Of a stretch of 51,957 bases of DNA, positions 1 to 7,990 are shown in pieces (the first letter of the stretch is position 1; every line of letters begins with the position of its first letter). The stretch covers positions 1 to 51,957 of the forward strand of contig SVPJ01000013.1 in assembly GCA_015065885.1 (NCBI GenBank), written 5' to 3'. The DNA is from Oscillospiraceae bacterium (lineage in GTDB: Bacteria; Bacillota; Clostridia; Oscillospirales; Acutalibacteraceae). Below the pieces are notes generated by a model that saw nothing but the letters and a program-made list of their open reading frames with translations, was not told the DNA's origin and ran no database searches. Position numbers and translations under genes: made by a program.

Positions 1-2
1 CC

Positions 3-392
3 GGCAAGATTGACGATGCCCGGTTTGCAAAAATGGCAAAACGGTATGAGCAGGAACAGGGCGAAGCCGCTGGAAAGATCAAGGCCCTGCGGCTGGAACT
101 GAAAAAGGCCGAGGGCCAGCAGATGGATATGGAGGACTTTCTGGAAACGGTGCGGCGGTACATCCATGTGACGAAAACCACCCGGCGCATGGTGTCCGAA
201 CTCATTGACCACATCGATGTGTACCACGCTGAAAAACAGGACGGAGTAAACAATCAGCAGGTGGTCATCCACTACAACTGTATCGGTGCTTTTGATGTGC
301 CAGATCGCAAGAAGATCCCGGAGGCCGACATCATCATGGAAACGCGTAAAGGCGTAGCTGTCAGCTACGCCCCGGTACAAATCGCTGTATGA
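3..392 (+). CDS. Large serine recombinase, C-terminal part (5' end outside window)
   Basis: The reading frame is open from base 3, so the gene enters from the left and only its last 129 codons are seen. The visible part has a lysine/glutamate-rich coiled-coil stretch, then a segment with ETVRRYIHV and ELIDHIDVY, and it ends with IHYNCIGAF followed by a short tail. This is the usual C-terminal (DUF4368-like) end of Tn4451/TnpX-type large serine recombinases, which excise and integrate conjugative or mobilisable elements. The catalytic N-terminal resolvase domain lies outside the window, so activity cannot be judged. It points toward a tRNA-Pro gene, but large serine recombinases of this type do not normally use tRNA genes as targets. 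Family call is firm; which element it belongs to is unknown. Confidence 0.85.
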   Translation, partial: GKIDDARFAKMAKRYEQEQGEAAGKIKALRLELKKAEGQQMDMEDFLETVRRYIHVTKTTRRMVSELIDHIDVYHAEKQDGVNNQQVVIHYNCIGAFDVPDRKKIPEADIIMETRKGVAVSYAPVQIAV

Positions 393-411
393 ACTTTGCA
401 GAAAATGAAAA

Positions 412-460
412 TGCGGAGTGTCCGTTACAGGATACTCAAATCCTATAAGGACACTCCGCA
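412..460 (-). terminator. Hairpin just 3' of tRNA-Pro, likely terminator
   Basis: A perfect 12-bp inverted repeat (412-423 and 449-460) encloses a smaller 5-bp inverted repeat (429-433 and 440-444). On the minus strand it begins directly after the tRNA CCA end and is followed by TTTTCATTTTC. That fits a factor-independent terminator for the tRNA, although the loop is longer than usual. It could also serve the recombinase gene on the plus strand, but there is no T-run on that side. Confidence 0.55.
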
Positions 461-536
461 TGGTCCGAGTGACAGGACTTGAACCTGCGGCCTCTTGACC
501 CCCAGTCAAGCGCGCTACCAGCTGCGCCACACCCGG
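461..536 (-). tRNA. tRNA-Pro (anticodon GGG)
   Basis: Read on the minus strand, the 76-nt sequence folds as a cloverleaf. The acceptor is CCGGGTG paired with CACTCGG, the discriminator is A, and CCA is encoded. The D arm contains GCGC-AGCTGGTA-GCGC, the anticodon stem is CTTGA/TCAAG with loop CTGGGGG, and the T arm contains GGTTCAAGTCC. The loop places GGG at positions 34-36, giving proline. A strong promoter lies upstream and a hairpin lies directly after the CCA. Confidence 0.95.
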
Positions 537-557
537 ATATTCTCGCGAACAGCAATT

Positions 558-586
558 ATAATACCATCATAATCGGCATTTGTCAA
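558..586 (-). promoter_or_regulatory. Promoter of tRNA-Pro
   Basis: On the minus strand TTGACA (581-586) is followed after 17 bases by TATTAT (558-563). This is a near-consensus sigma-70/sigma-A promoter placed about 22 bases before the mature tRNA 5' end. Confidence 0.8.
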
Positions 587-625
587 CCCTTTTTTGCAAT
601 TCTTTATAAGGTTTTTCAGTAAACA

Positions 626-656
626 CGAACCGCCCGAACAGAAGTCGGGCGGTTCG
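626..656 (-). terminator. Terminator of the metA-chr-AKR operon
   Basis: A 12-bp perfect stem (626-637 / 645-656) with a 7-base loop lies 17 bases past the aldo/keto reductase stop. On the minus strand it is followed by TGTTTACTG, a weak T-run. On the plus strand it is followed by TATGTTTTTT, so it may work in both directions. Confidence 0.65.
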
Positions 657-673
657 TATGTTTTTTGGAAATG

Positions 674-1588
674 TTACGGCAATACGTTGCCGGCGGCTTG
701 GTAGAGCGCGTACCAGTCCTCCCGCGAAAGGGTGACGTCCGCCGCCGCGAGGCAATCTGCCAAACGTGCGGGGGTGGTGGTGCCCGTCACGGGTTGCATT
801 TTCGCAGGGTGGCGTAAGATCCACGCGAAGGCGAGGGTGGTCTTGCTGATACCGTACTTTTCCGAAAGCGTGTCCATCGCGGCGTTCAATGCGGGGAACT
901 GCTCGTTATCCACGAAGCACCCCTTGAAGAAGCCGTACTGCATCGGCGACCACGGCTGAATGGTGATCTTGTTCAAACGGCAGAAATCCAGCACGCCGCC
1001 GTCGCGGTTGATACCTGCTTCGTTTTGCATGTTGACGTTGAAACCCGATTGCAACATCGGGGTGTGCATCACGCCGAACTGCAACTGGTTGACCACGAGC
1101 GGCATATCCAGCGCACTTTGCAACAACTGCATCTGCATCGGGTTTTGGTTGGACACGCCGAAGTGGCGCACCTTACCGTCTGCTTTCAGTTTGTCAAACG
1201 CGCGGGCGACCTCTTCGGGCTCCATCAAGGTGTCGGGTCGGTGCAGTAACAACACGTCTACGTAGTCGGTGCCCAGCCGCTTCAGGCTGCCCTCGACCGC
1301 ATTTACGATATGGTCGTAGGAAAAATCGAACATTTTTCCCGGCACGATGCCGCACTTGGTCTGGATCAGCACCTGTTCGCGCCGTGCGGGGGTGAGTGCC
1401 TTGGCGAAGATCTCCTCGCTTTTGCCGGCACCGTAGATGTCGGCGTGGTCGAAGAAATTCGCGCCACGGGACAGTGCGACGTCCAACAGTTCTTCCACTT
1501 CTCTGACCGTTTTGCCGCCGAAACGCATACAGCCGACCGCCACGGTCGGCACCGAAAGATCACTTTTGCCAAGGGGGATACCGTGCAT
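674..1588 (-). CDS. Aldo/keto reductase
   Basis: A 304-residue cytosolic NAD(P)H-dependent oxidoreductase of the aldo/keto reductase superfamily (TIM barrel), reducing aldehydes or ketones. The catalytic tetrad is visible as D47 and Y52 in DHADIYG, K78 in QTKCG and H116 in LLHRPD. The C-terminal cofactor segment has QPWSPMQYG and PVTGTTTPARL. The length and the MRFGG N-terminus match the YdhF-like subgroup. The start is set by AAGGAGAG six bases before ATG; this ribosome site lies inside the end of the nitrilase gene, so the two are co-transcribed. It is the last gene of the TPR-metA operon. Substrate cannot be read from the sequence. Confidence 0.85.
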   Translation of the reverse strand: MHGIPLGKSDLSVPTVAVGCMRFGGKTVREVEELLDVALSRGANFFDHADIYGAGKSEEIFAKALTPARREQVLIQTKCGIVPGKMFDFSYDHIVNAVEGSLKRLGTDYVDVLLLHRPDTLMEPEEVARAFDKLKADGKVRHFGVSNQNPMQMQLLQSALDMPLVVNQLQFGVMHTPMLQSGFNVNMQNEAGINRDGGVLDFCRLNKITIQPWSPMQYGFFKGCFVDNEQFPALNAAMDTLSEKYGISKTTLAFAWILRHPAKMQPVTGTTTPARLADCLAAADVTLSREDWYALYQAAGNVLP

Positions 1589-1590
1589 AC

Positions 1591-2478
1591 TTATCTCTCC
1601 TTTTTATCGTCCCGCACGAAGGGCGGGTGAACGGTGGTGTCGAGCAGTGCGCCGTACAACGCCGGACGGCGATACGCGTTGCCGTGTACCTCTTCGGCAC
1701 GGTAGCGGCGCAACATATCCAAATCCAGCGAGGCTACGTAGATGCCTTCCGCTTCGCCCGCCTGCAAAAGACAGGTGTCGCGCGAACCTTCGAGTTCCGG
1801 CAGGTACGCCACACCGTCAAAGAGCGACGAGCCGCCGTTACAATCGGGTACACCCGCGGGATAGTTGCAGGTGGCGATCGCCATCATATTCTCATACGCA
1901 CGTGCGCGCAACTGGGAAAGGCGGTTGATCTCCATCGGGCAGGCGTTCGGCACCAACACGAGTTCCGCGCCCTGTAACATCAACAGACGCGCACTTTCGG
2001 GAAATTCGCGGTCGTAGCAGATCATCGCACCCACGGCAACGAAGCCGACGGCGGTATCCAACACGGTGGTGTGAAAGCCGTCGCCGCCCGCAAGGTCGTG
2101 CTCCGCACCGAAATCGCAGGTGTGTACTTTGGCGTAGGTCAGCATACGACGACCGAAGCGGTCGAACAGCACGAGGGTGTTGCGGGGCGGTCCGTCCTGT
2201 TGTTCCAGCAGGGTGATACCGATCGCCATCGAGAGTTCTGCCGCGAGTTTGCCGAACGCCGTAACGAAGTCGCCGTGCGCGTCAAGAGCGTCCTGCTGCC
2301 ATACGGCAGGCGGACGGTCGTAAATATCGTACCCGCAACTGAACATTTCGGGAAACAGTGCCATGTCCGCACCCATTTCCTTCGCTTCACGGCAAGAGCG
2401 GATACCCTTTGCCAAATTTCCTTCAAGCGTGCCCGTGGGGGCGATCTGCAACAGCGCGATCTTCAGTTTATCCGCCAT
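1591..2478 (-). CDS. Carbon-nitrogen hydrolase (nitrilase superfamily)
   Basis: A 295-residue amidase/nitrilase-fold enzyme that hydrolyses a C-N bond of an amide, probably in the cytosol. The catalytic triad is present: E44 in LFPEMF, the lysine in YAKVHTCDF, and the cysteine in MICYDREFPE. The start chosen is the internal ATG of MADKLKIALLQ, because the family begins directly with a beta-strand of this kind. The upstream in-frame extension would lie inside the chromate transporter gene. The ATG overlaps the end of that gene by 11 bases, indicating translational coupling. Substrate is unknown; omega-amidase, N-carbamoyl-amine hydrolase or a repair amidase are all possible. Confidence 0.85.
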   Translation of the reverse strand: MADKLKIALLQIAPTGTLEGNLAKGIRSCREAKEMGADMALFPEMFSCGYDIYDRPPAVWQQDALDAHGDFVTAFGKLAAELSMAIGITLLEQQDGPPRNTLVLFDRFGRRMLTYAKVHTCDFGAEHDLAGGDGFHTTVLDTAVGFVAVGAMICYDREFPESARLLMLQGAELVLVPNACPMEINRLSQLRARAYENMMAIATCNYPAGVPDCNGGSSLFDGVAYLPELEGSRDTCLLQAGEAEGIYVASLDLDMLRRYRAEEVHGNAYRRPALYGALLDTTVHPPFVRDDKKER

Positions 2479-3055
2479 AACCGCATACCTCAAACAGAAG
2501 CGACACGGCAATGCCGAGTGCGGCGGACAGCAGGATCAACTGAATGGCAGACAGTTTCTTCCATACCTTCAATAGTAGGAAGTAGATACCCACCAACAGT
2601 GCAAAAATCACGACCGACACGGGGTCAAACGCAAAGGCGGTGAGACTGACGTATCCCACGGCTTTGGCAAGTAACAGCAAGCCCGTTGAGAGAATGAGCG
2701 CGGCAATGACGGGTTGCACACCGCGGATAAACCCGCGAAACGCGCGGGTGTTGGTAAGCGACTTCATCACCGAAGCGACCAACAGGATAATCAAGAACGA
2801 GGGGAGTACCACGCCGAGAGTGGCAAGGATACTGCCGAGAATACCGCCCTGCACTGCGCCGACGTAGGTCGCCATATTGATGGCGATGGGGCCGGGGGTG
2901 GATTCACACACACCGATGAAGTTGTAAAACTGTGACTCGGTCAGCCACGTGTGCAGTAATACGGTTTCTTCTACCAGCGGGATCATCGCAAAACCGCCGC
3001 CGAAGGTGAACAGGCCGATCTTGAAAAACTCCAAAAACAGTTGCAGATAGATCAT
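2468..3055 (-). CDS. Chromate transporter, half-size (second of pair)
   Basis: A 195-residue membrane protein of the CHR family. It starts MIYLQLFLEFFKIG and has the hallmark FTFGGGFAMIPL near the N-terminus and STPGPIAINMATYVG around residues 52-66, followed by four or more hydrophobic segments. Half-size CHR proteins occur as adjacent pairs that form an antiparallel heterodimer; this is the downstream partner. Its ATG overlaps the stop of the upstream copy as ATGA. Members export chromate in some bacteria, but many clostridial pairs have no shown substrate. A longer open frame upstream of this ATG is out of register with the family and lies over the partner gene. Confidence 0.85.
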   Translation of the reverse strand: MIYLQLFLEFFKIGLFTFGGGFAMIPLVEETVLLHTWLTESQFYNFIGVCESTPGPIAINMATYVGAVQGGILGSILATLGVVLPSFLIILLVASVMKSLTNTRAFRGFIRGVQPVIAALILSTGLLLLAKAVGYVSLTAFAFDPVSVVIFALLVGIYFLLLKVWKKLSAIQLILLSAALGIAVSLLFEVCGYGG

Positions 3056-3618
3056 TGCTGCACCTCCTCGCGATTGAGAAGCGCATAGGCGACGATGCCG
3101 ATGATGCCGCCGATCAAAATGAAGAAGACCGAACTGAACTGTACCGCAAACAGATCGAACAGGATCATCAACACGAGTACCGTACCGAACGAAACGAGCG
3201 GCAGGGGACGACGCTTGGTCTTGCGAAACATATCCCACCCCGCACGGGTGATGAGGAACGCCACCGCACACTGAATACCGCGGAACGCGTACGCCACGAA
3301 GCGGTTTTTCATAAACGCATCCAAAAACAGCGAGATGGTGAAAATGATGATCATCGACGGCAACACCACGCCGAAGGTCGCGGCGGCACTGCCGAGTACG
3401 CCGCGGCGTTTGTACCCCACGTAGGTCGCCATATTGATAGCGATGGGGCCGGGGGTGGATTCCGCAATGGCGATGATCTCCAAAAACTCCTCTTCGGTCA
3501 GCCACTTCTTGGTTTGTACTACCGCTTCACGCACCGTGGCGATCATGGCGTAGCCGCCGCCGAAGGTGAACAGACCGATCTTAAAAAACGTCCAAAACAG
3601 TTCGAACATAAACCTCAC
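3052..3618 (-). CDS. Chromate transporter, half-size (first of pair)
   Basis: A 188-residue integral membrane CHR-family protein and the partner of the following gene. The same two signatures are present: TFGGGYAMIATV and ESTPGPIAINMATYVG. The 4-base GTGA overlap with the ZIP gene stop suggests the GTG at 3618 is used; an ATG at 3609 (MFELFWTF) is an alternative, but it has poor Shine-Dalgarno spacing. The two copies are clearly homologous to each other, so this is a tandem duplication typical of the short-chain CHR subfamily. The ion moved is not certain. Confidence 0.85.
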   Translation of the reverse strand: MRFMFELFWTFFKIGLFTFGGGYAMIATVREAVVQTKKWLTEEEFLEIIAIAESTPGPIAINMATYVGYKRRGVLGSAAATFGVVLPSMIIIFTISLFLDAFMKNRFVAYAFRGIQCAVAFLITRAGWDMFRKTKRRPLPLVSFGTVLVLMILFDLFAVQFSSVFFILIGGIIGIVAYALLNREEVQQ

Positions 3619-4373
3619 CCTAACAATACGTCAAAAATCAACATCACGCAAAAACCGACCAACAGGGAATAGGTCGCCCCACGCTCACAGCCGTGTGCGT
3701 GGGTCTCGGGGATCATCTCGTCACTGATGACGTACAGCATCGTGCCGCCCGCAAACGCCAATGCGAAGGGAAGCACCGCCGCCGACAGCGAGACCGCAAA
3801 ATACCCGAGCAGAGTACCGAGAACTTCGATGAGACCGGTAGCCATAGCAATGAACAGCGTGCGCACGGGGGAGATGCCCGCCGCGAGCATCGGCGCGATA
3901 ATGACCATACCTTCGGGTACGTTTTGCAGTGCAATACCGCCTGCGACGGTCAGTGCTTCGGCGGTGTTGCCCGTACCGAAGCCGACACCCGCCGCAATAC
4001 CTTCGGGCAGGTTGTGAATGGCAATGGCGATCACAAACAGCAGAATACGGCTGAGTTGCTCGCCCTTTTCGGGATGTGCTTCCTGATCGACCCCCGTCAG
4101 GCGATGCAGGTGCGGCACCAACTTGTCGATCAAATTGACACACAGTGCGCCGCAGAAGATACCCGCTACCGTGACGAGCAACGAAAGGTTGCCGCCGTAT
4201 TCCAGCGAGGGGAGGATCAGCCCGCACACCGCCGCCGCCAGCATTACGCCTGCGGCAAACGCCAACACGATATCGCTGAACGTATGAGAGATCTTTTTGA
4301 ATATAAAACCCAATACGGCACCGAGAATGGTGGCACCGCCCACACCGAGGGCGGTGAGTAATACAACGGTCAT
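3615..4373 (-). CDS. ZIP family divalent metal transporter
   Basis: A 252-residue inner-membrane metal transporter (ZIP; ZupT-like). The metal-site motifs HNLPEG and QNVPEG are visible in the middle transmembrane helices, each followed by glycine/alanine-rich segments, with about eight hydrophobic helices overall. A His/Glu-containing loop (LVPHLHRLTGVDQEAHPEKGE) lies between helices 3 and 4, as in many ZIPs. AAGGAG overlaps the metA stop codon and sits seven bases before the ATG, so it is coupled to metA. Zinc or iron uptake is the usual role; specificity cannot be read here. Confidence 0.88.
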   Translation of the reverse strand: MTVVLLTALGVGGATILGAVLGFIFKKISHTFSDIVLAFAAGVMLAAAVCGLILPSLEYGGNLSLLVTVAGIFCGALCVNLIDKLVPHLHRLTGVDQEAHPEKGEQLSRILLFVIAIAIHNLPEGIAAGVGFGTGNTAEALTVAGGIALQNVPEGMVIIAPMLAAGISPVRTLFIAMATGLIEVLGTLLGYFAVSLSAAVLPFALAFAGGTMLYVISDEMIPETHAHGCERGATYSLLVGFCVMLIFDVLLG

Positions 4374-4377
4374 GTGC

Positions 4378-5307
4378 TTACTCCTTTTCGGCAGGGGTGT
4401 CGATCCACGTGAACTCGGTCTGCTGATAGACGAAGTAGTTCAACCAGTTGGAGAACAACAGGTTTGCGTGACTGCGCCAGGTCATCGGCGGGAGCATCTC
4501 CGGGTCGTCGGCAGGGAAGTAGTTTTGCGGGATCTCAGGGTCAATGCCGCGACGCTGATCGCGGGTGTATTCCCCCGCAAGGGTCATGCGGTCGTACTCA
4601 AAATGCCCCGTGATGAACACCTGCCGCGCATCGGCGGTGGCGACCAGCGCCACACCTGCCGTTTCGGAAACGGCAAGCAACTGCAGGTTGTGGTTTTGGC
4701 GGATATCGTCCACCGACACTTCCGTATAGCGGGAGTGCGGCATATTGAACACTTCGTCAAACCCGCGGAGCAAGGGGTGCAACGGGTCGAGCGGACGGTG
4801 ACGGAAGATGCCCGACAACTTTTTCGGCAGCATGTGTTTGGTCACCCCGTGGTGGTGGTACAGTCCCGCCTGCGCACCCCAGCAGATGTGCAGGGTGGAG
4901 TAGACGTTTTCACGCGACCAATCCATGATCTCTTCGAGTTCTTTCCAGTAGTCCACGCTTTCAAACTCATACGTTTCTACCGGTGCACCCGTGATGATCA
5001 TACCGTCGTAGCGGTTGTGTTTCAACTGATCGAAGGTGCGGTAGAATTCGAGCAGATGTTCTTTCGAAGTGTTTTTGGAGATATGGGTCGCGGTCTGCAT
5101 CAAGTCCACGTCCACCTGCAGCGGGCTGTTGCCGAGCAGACGGAGAAGCTGCGTTTCGGTCTCGATCTTGGTGGGCATCAGATTCAAGATCACGATGCGC
5201 AGCGGACGAATGTCCTGATGTTGGGCGCGGTGTTCGGTCATAACAAAGATATTCTCCGACTCCAGCACTTTGGCGGCGGGGAGATTATCGGCAATTTTGA
5301 TCGGCAT
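4378..5307 (-). CDS. metA: Homoserine O-acetyltransferase (MetA-type)
   Basis: A 309-residue cytosolic acyltransferase that activates homoserine in methionine synthesis. The class I glutamine-amidotransferase-like fold is shown by the nucleophile C142 in HICWGAQ and by H234/E236 in TGHFEYD. Residue 111, in TGAPVE, is glutamate. In characterised MetA proteins Glu at this position goes with acetyl-CoA and Gly with succinyl-CoA, so O-acetylation is inferred despite the common name homoserine O-succinyltransferase. The ribosome site AAAGGAG overlaps the stop of the TPR gene, so the two are in one transcript. No SAM riboswitch is visible before the operon. Confidence 0.92.
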   Translation of the reverse strand: MPIKIADNLPAAKVLESENIFVMTEHRAQHQDIRPLRIVILNLMPTKIETETQLLRLLGNSPLQVDVDLMQTATHISKNTSKEHLLEFYRTFDQLKHNRYDGMIITGAPVETYEFESVDYWKELEEIMDWSRENVYSTLHICWGAQAGLYHHHGVTKHMLPKKLSGIFRHRPLDPLHPLLRGFDEVFNMPHSRYTEVSVDDIRQNHNLQLLAVSETAGVALVATADARQVFITGHFEYDRMTLAGEYTRDQRRGIDPEIPQNYFPADDPEMLPPMTWRSHANLLFSNWLNYFVYQQTEFTWIDTPAEKE

Positions 5308-5319
5308 AGTCTTTCTCCT

Positions 5320-7362
5320 TTAACGGAATTTTTCGGCAAAGCGGCGCGCATCCTTGGTGGCGTCATCCTCGGCGCCGAAGGCGGCTTCGCACAGACGCAC
5401 GCATTCGTCGGCGGCGGCGCGGGCGGCGGCGGTATCACCCTCGCCGAAGCACGCATCCGCGAGGGTGCAGTAAAACCGCGAGATCGCGCCGTCATTCGGG
5501 GCGGTGTCGCGGGCGACGGCGAGCGCTTTTTCGGCGGTACGGCGGGCGTCGGCGTATTGTCCGCATCCGTTTTGACCGTCCGCGATGATCTGCAGGGCGA
5601 TCGCGGCGGGGAAGGTACGCTCCGAGCGCTTGGTCGCGATCGTATACATGGCACGGCCCGCTTCGATCACCGCGTCGTATCGCTCGGCACAGAAAGCGTA
5701 ATAGGCGAGATTGTGCCACACGCGCTCGAATTCTTCTTCTTTTTTTTCGCCCGCTTTACGCATACGGGTGAGTACCGCCTGCACCAGCTCTACCGCACGG
5801 GCGGGGTTGTCGAGTTCGTTTTCAATATCCGCCAGATGTTGCATCGTGGCGATGGTGTCGGGGTGGGTCTCACCGAGTGCGTTTTCGCGCAGGACGAGGC
5901 AGCGTGCCGCCACTTCGCGGGCACGGTCGTATTTTTCGAGTTGTACACAACTGCTGTACAGAATGTTCATGGTGTTCAGCGTGCCGGGGTGATCTTCACC
6001 GAGCACCGCCAATGCGACCTCCGCCGCTTGCTCTGAAAGACGCCACGCTTCGTCGAACTTCTGTATATCGTAGTAGATCGCGGCGAGTTTCAGCACCGTG
6101 TGTACCGTTTCGGGGCCTTCCGCCTTATCCTCGGCGGCGGACAGGGCGGCTTTCAGCACGGCGGCGGCCTCTTCGTCCTTGCGCTCGCTGCGGTAGCAAT
6201 CCGCCAGCATTTCGGCGGCCGCCAGCGCTTCGGCACTGCCGCCGCCGTGAAGCTTTTCGGTCAGTGTCAACGCCTCTTTAGCCAGCGCAAAGCCCTTTTC
6301 GGTCTGTCCGCACATCAGGTGTTGCATCGCGAGATCCTGCATGGTGTGCAGGGTGGTTTCGGATTCGTTGCCGAAGAGTTTGGTCTTTACGTCCAACAAA
6401 CGGCGGTAGAGGCGGAGGGCTTCGTCGCCACGGCTGTTTTCCACGCAGCAGAACGCCAGATTTTGTAACGCATCCGCCACGGCGGGATGTTCCTCACCAA
6501 ACAGTTTCGTCTGTTGTTCGAGCACTTCGGAAAACAACGCGTACGCCTTTTGCGGCTGTCCCATCGCCACGTAGTTGACCGCGAGACTGTTCTTGGTCAC
6601 CGCCGTTTCCGGGTGTCCTTCACCCAGCGTCTGATGCTGGCATTCCAGCGCTTGGTCAAGCAACTTTACCGCCTTTTCGTGCTTGCTCTGTGCGGCGTAG
6701 CAGGCGGCAAGATTTTGCATCGCCTCCACCGTGACGGCAGCGGTGTTGCCGAACTGCTCGTCGCACAACACCAAGAGGCGCTTCGCCATGCGCACGCTGT
6801 CGTCCGTGCGTCCCGCACTGCGATACATATTGACGAGACTGCGCATCGACGTCAGCGTTTCGGGATGACGCTCGCCTTGCAACTTGATTTGTAATGCGAG
6901 CGCTTTTTCATAGGTAGCCAGCGCTTCGTCCACGCGGCCTGCGCTACCGTAGCAGGCGGCAAGATTCATCATTGCCTGCAACGCCAGCGGATCACCTGCG
7001 GGACGGTGCGCCAATACTTGCTCAGCCAGCACGACCGCCTCGTCGGCGCGACCCAAGCAAAACAGCGCGTGGGCGGCGTTGTGCCGCGCCGAAAGGGTAT
7101 CGGGATGGGTGTCGCCGAGCGCGGCGGCACGTCCGTCGGCGGCACGCTGTGCGAGTGCCAACGCTTCTTCGTAATCGCCCAAGGCACCGCAGTACACCGA
7201 AAGATCACTTGCCAGCGTCAGCGTGTCGGGGTGGTCGGCACCGCATTCCTGCTCGGACAGCGCGAGGGCGGCACGGAGCGCCTCCCGCGCTTCGGCGGGT
7301 TTTCCCTCACTTATAAGGGCGGCGGCCTGTTCGGTCAGTGCTGTGATCGTATTCTCAGACAT
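5320..7362 (-). CDS. Tetratricopeptide repeat protein (kinesin-light-chain type)
   Basis: A 680-residue protein made almost wholly of about fifteen helical repeats of roughly 42 residues. Many carry the kinesin-light-chain-type turn G-E-x-H-P-x-T (for example GADHPDT, GDTHPDT, GERHPET, GEDHPGT, GETHPDT). No signal peptide, membrane segment, NB-ARC, kinase or effector domain is seen, so it is probably a soluble scaffold. The last three repeats lose the HP motif. It is the first gene of an operon with metA, a ZIP transporter and chromate transporters, and has its own strong promoter. The role is unknown. The very alanine-rich composition gives long spurious frames on the opposite strand. Confidence 0.85.
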   Translation of the reverse strand: MSENTITALTEQAAALISEGKPAEAREALRAALALSEQECGADHPDTLTLASDLSVYCGALGDYEEALALAQRAADGRAAALGDTHPDTLSARHNAAHALFCLGRADEAVVLAEQVLAHRPAGDPLALQAMMNLAACYGSAGRVDEALATYEKALALQIKLQGERHPETLTSMRSLVNMYRSAGRTDDSVRMAKRLLVLCDEQFGNTAAVTVEAMQNLAACYAAQSKHEKAVKLLDQALECQHQTLGEGHPETAVTKNSLAVNYVAMGQPQKAYALFSEVLEQQTKLFGEEHPAVADALQNLAFCCVENSRGDEALRLYRRLLDVKTKLFGNESETTLHTMQDLAMQHLMCGQTEKGFALAKEALTLTEKLHGGGSAEALAAAEMLADCYRSERKDEEAAAVLKAALSAAEDKAEGPETVHTVLKLAAIYYDIQKFDEAWRLSEQAAEVALAVLGEDHPGTLNTMNILYSSCVQLEKYDRAREVAARCLVLRENALGETHPDTIATMQHLADIENELDNPARAVELVQAVLTRMRKAGEKKEEEFERVWHNLAYYAFCAERYDAVIEAGRAMYTIATKRSERTFPAAIALQIIADGQNGCGQYADARRTAEKALAVARDTAPNDGAISRFYCTLADACFGEGDTAAARAAADECVRLCEAAFGAEDDATKDARRFAEKFR

Positions 7363-7397
7363 AGTCGTAACCTCTCAAAAAATAAATAGTATTTATA

Positions 7398-7426
7398 ATT
7401 GTAACATACTCCGACAAAAAAGTAAA
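7398..7426 (-). promoter_or_regulatory. Promoter of the TPR-metA operon
   Basis: On the minus strand TTTACT (7421-7426), a 17-base spacer and TACAAT (7398-7403) lie about 35 bases before the TPR start. It is back-to-back with the promoter of the ComEA-like gene. Confidence 0.7.
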
Positions 7427-7428
7427 GG

Positions 7429-7457
7429 TTGAAAATGACGAGAATTTCGTGTATACT
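7429..7457 (+). promoter_or_regulatory. Promoter of the ComEA-like gene
   Basis: TTGAAA (7429-7434), a 17-base spacer and TATACT (7452-7457) precede the gene. The ribosome site AGGAGG follows at 7474-7479. Confidence 0.7.
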
Positions 7458-7487
7458 GTCACTAATTGTAAAAAGGAGGGGATAGCG

Positions 7488-7847
7488 GTGGAGAATGAAC
7501 GTCGGGAGTGGTGGCTGTTCGGTATTATGGCGGTGTTGCTCGTGGCGGTCGTGTTGGTTGCGTGGAGTGACGTGCCCGATCTTGCTCCGCCGTCGGTCAC
7601 CTATCAAAGCGGAACGACGACAACTACGACGGCATACACGGGGACAGGTGCGAGCGGGATGATCTCGTTGAACACCGCAACGGCGGAAGAGCTGATGCAG
7701 TTGGACGGCATCGGCGAGACGCTTGCCAAGCGGATACTGGATTACCGCGACGAACACGGGCCGTTTTCTTCAGTGGACGAACTCGTGAACGTGCAAGGTA
7801 TCGGCGAAAAACGGTTAGAAGAATGGCGGCAGTACCTTACTGTTTGA
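7488..7847 (+). CDS. ComEA-like membrane-anchored helix-hairpin-helix protein
   Basis: A 119-residue protein with a short charged N-terminus (ENERREWW), one membrane helix (about residues 9-28), a threonine-rich linker, and a C-terminal double helix-hairpin-helix domain ([23 protein letters not shown] and [14 protein letters not shown] segments). This is the DNA-binding half of ComEA, the receptor for DNA during natural transformation. The SLBB domain normally found before the HhH repeats is absent. The GTG start is chosen because AGGAGG lies eight bases upstream; the longer open frame from 7449 lacks such a site and would overlap the promoter. An MBL protein at 34543 resembles the ComEC C-terminal domain, but no ComEC channel is in the window. 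Confidence 0.8.
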   Translation: MENERREWWLFGIMAVLLVAVVLVAWSDVPDLAPPSVTYQSGTTTTTTAYTGTGASGMISLNTATAEELMQLDGIGETLAKRILDYRDEHGPFSSVDELVNVQGIGEKRLEEWRQYLTV

Positions 7848-7884
7848 TTTTGTAAAAGAACTTTCTTTTTTGTGCAAAAAAGGG

Positions 7885-7913
7885 TTGTTTTTTTGGGGAG
7901 ATAATGGTATACT
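7885..7913 (+). promoter_or_regulatory. Promoter of the transcarboxylase-like operon
   Basis: TTGTTT (7885-7890), a 17-base spacer and TATACT (7908-7913) lie about 70 bases before the start codon. The leader contains a short GCCAT/ATGGC hairpin and AGGAGG near 7977. Confidence 0.65.
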
Positions 7914-7990
7914 GACTTTGATTGGGGCAAAATGCCATTTCGAAGGATGGCGTTGGTGTTCCTGTGTACAATGGTAGGAGGATTTAGGAT

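Noticed and set aside
2468-3505. A single 345-codon chromate transporter frame.
   Set aside because: Its first 150 codons are out of register with the family and lie over the partner gene; the real gene starts at 3055.
4297-6036. A 579-codon open frame on the plus strand opposite metA and the TPR gene.
   Set aside because: It is fully antisense to two well-supported genes, has no ribosome site, and its composition (rich in His, Arg, Val, Gly) is that of a mirror frame in GC-rich DNA.
5100-7426. A SAM riboswitch or T-box before metA.
   Set aside because: Only 12 bases separate metA from the TPR gene, and the operon leader near 7363-7397 shows no aptamer features.
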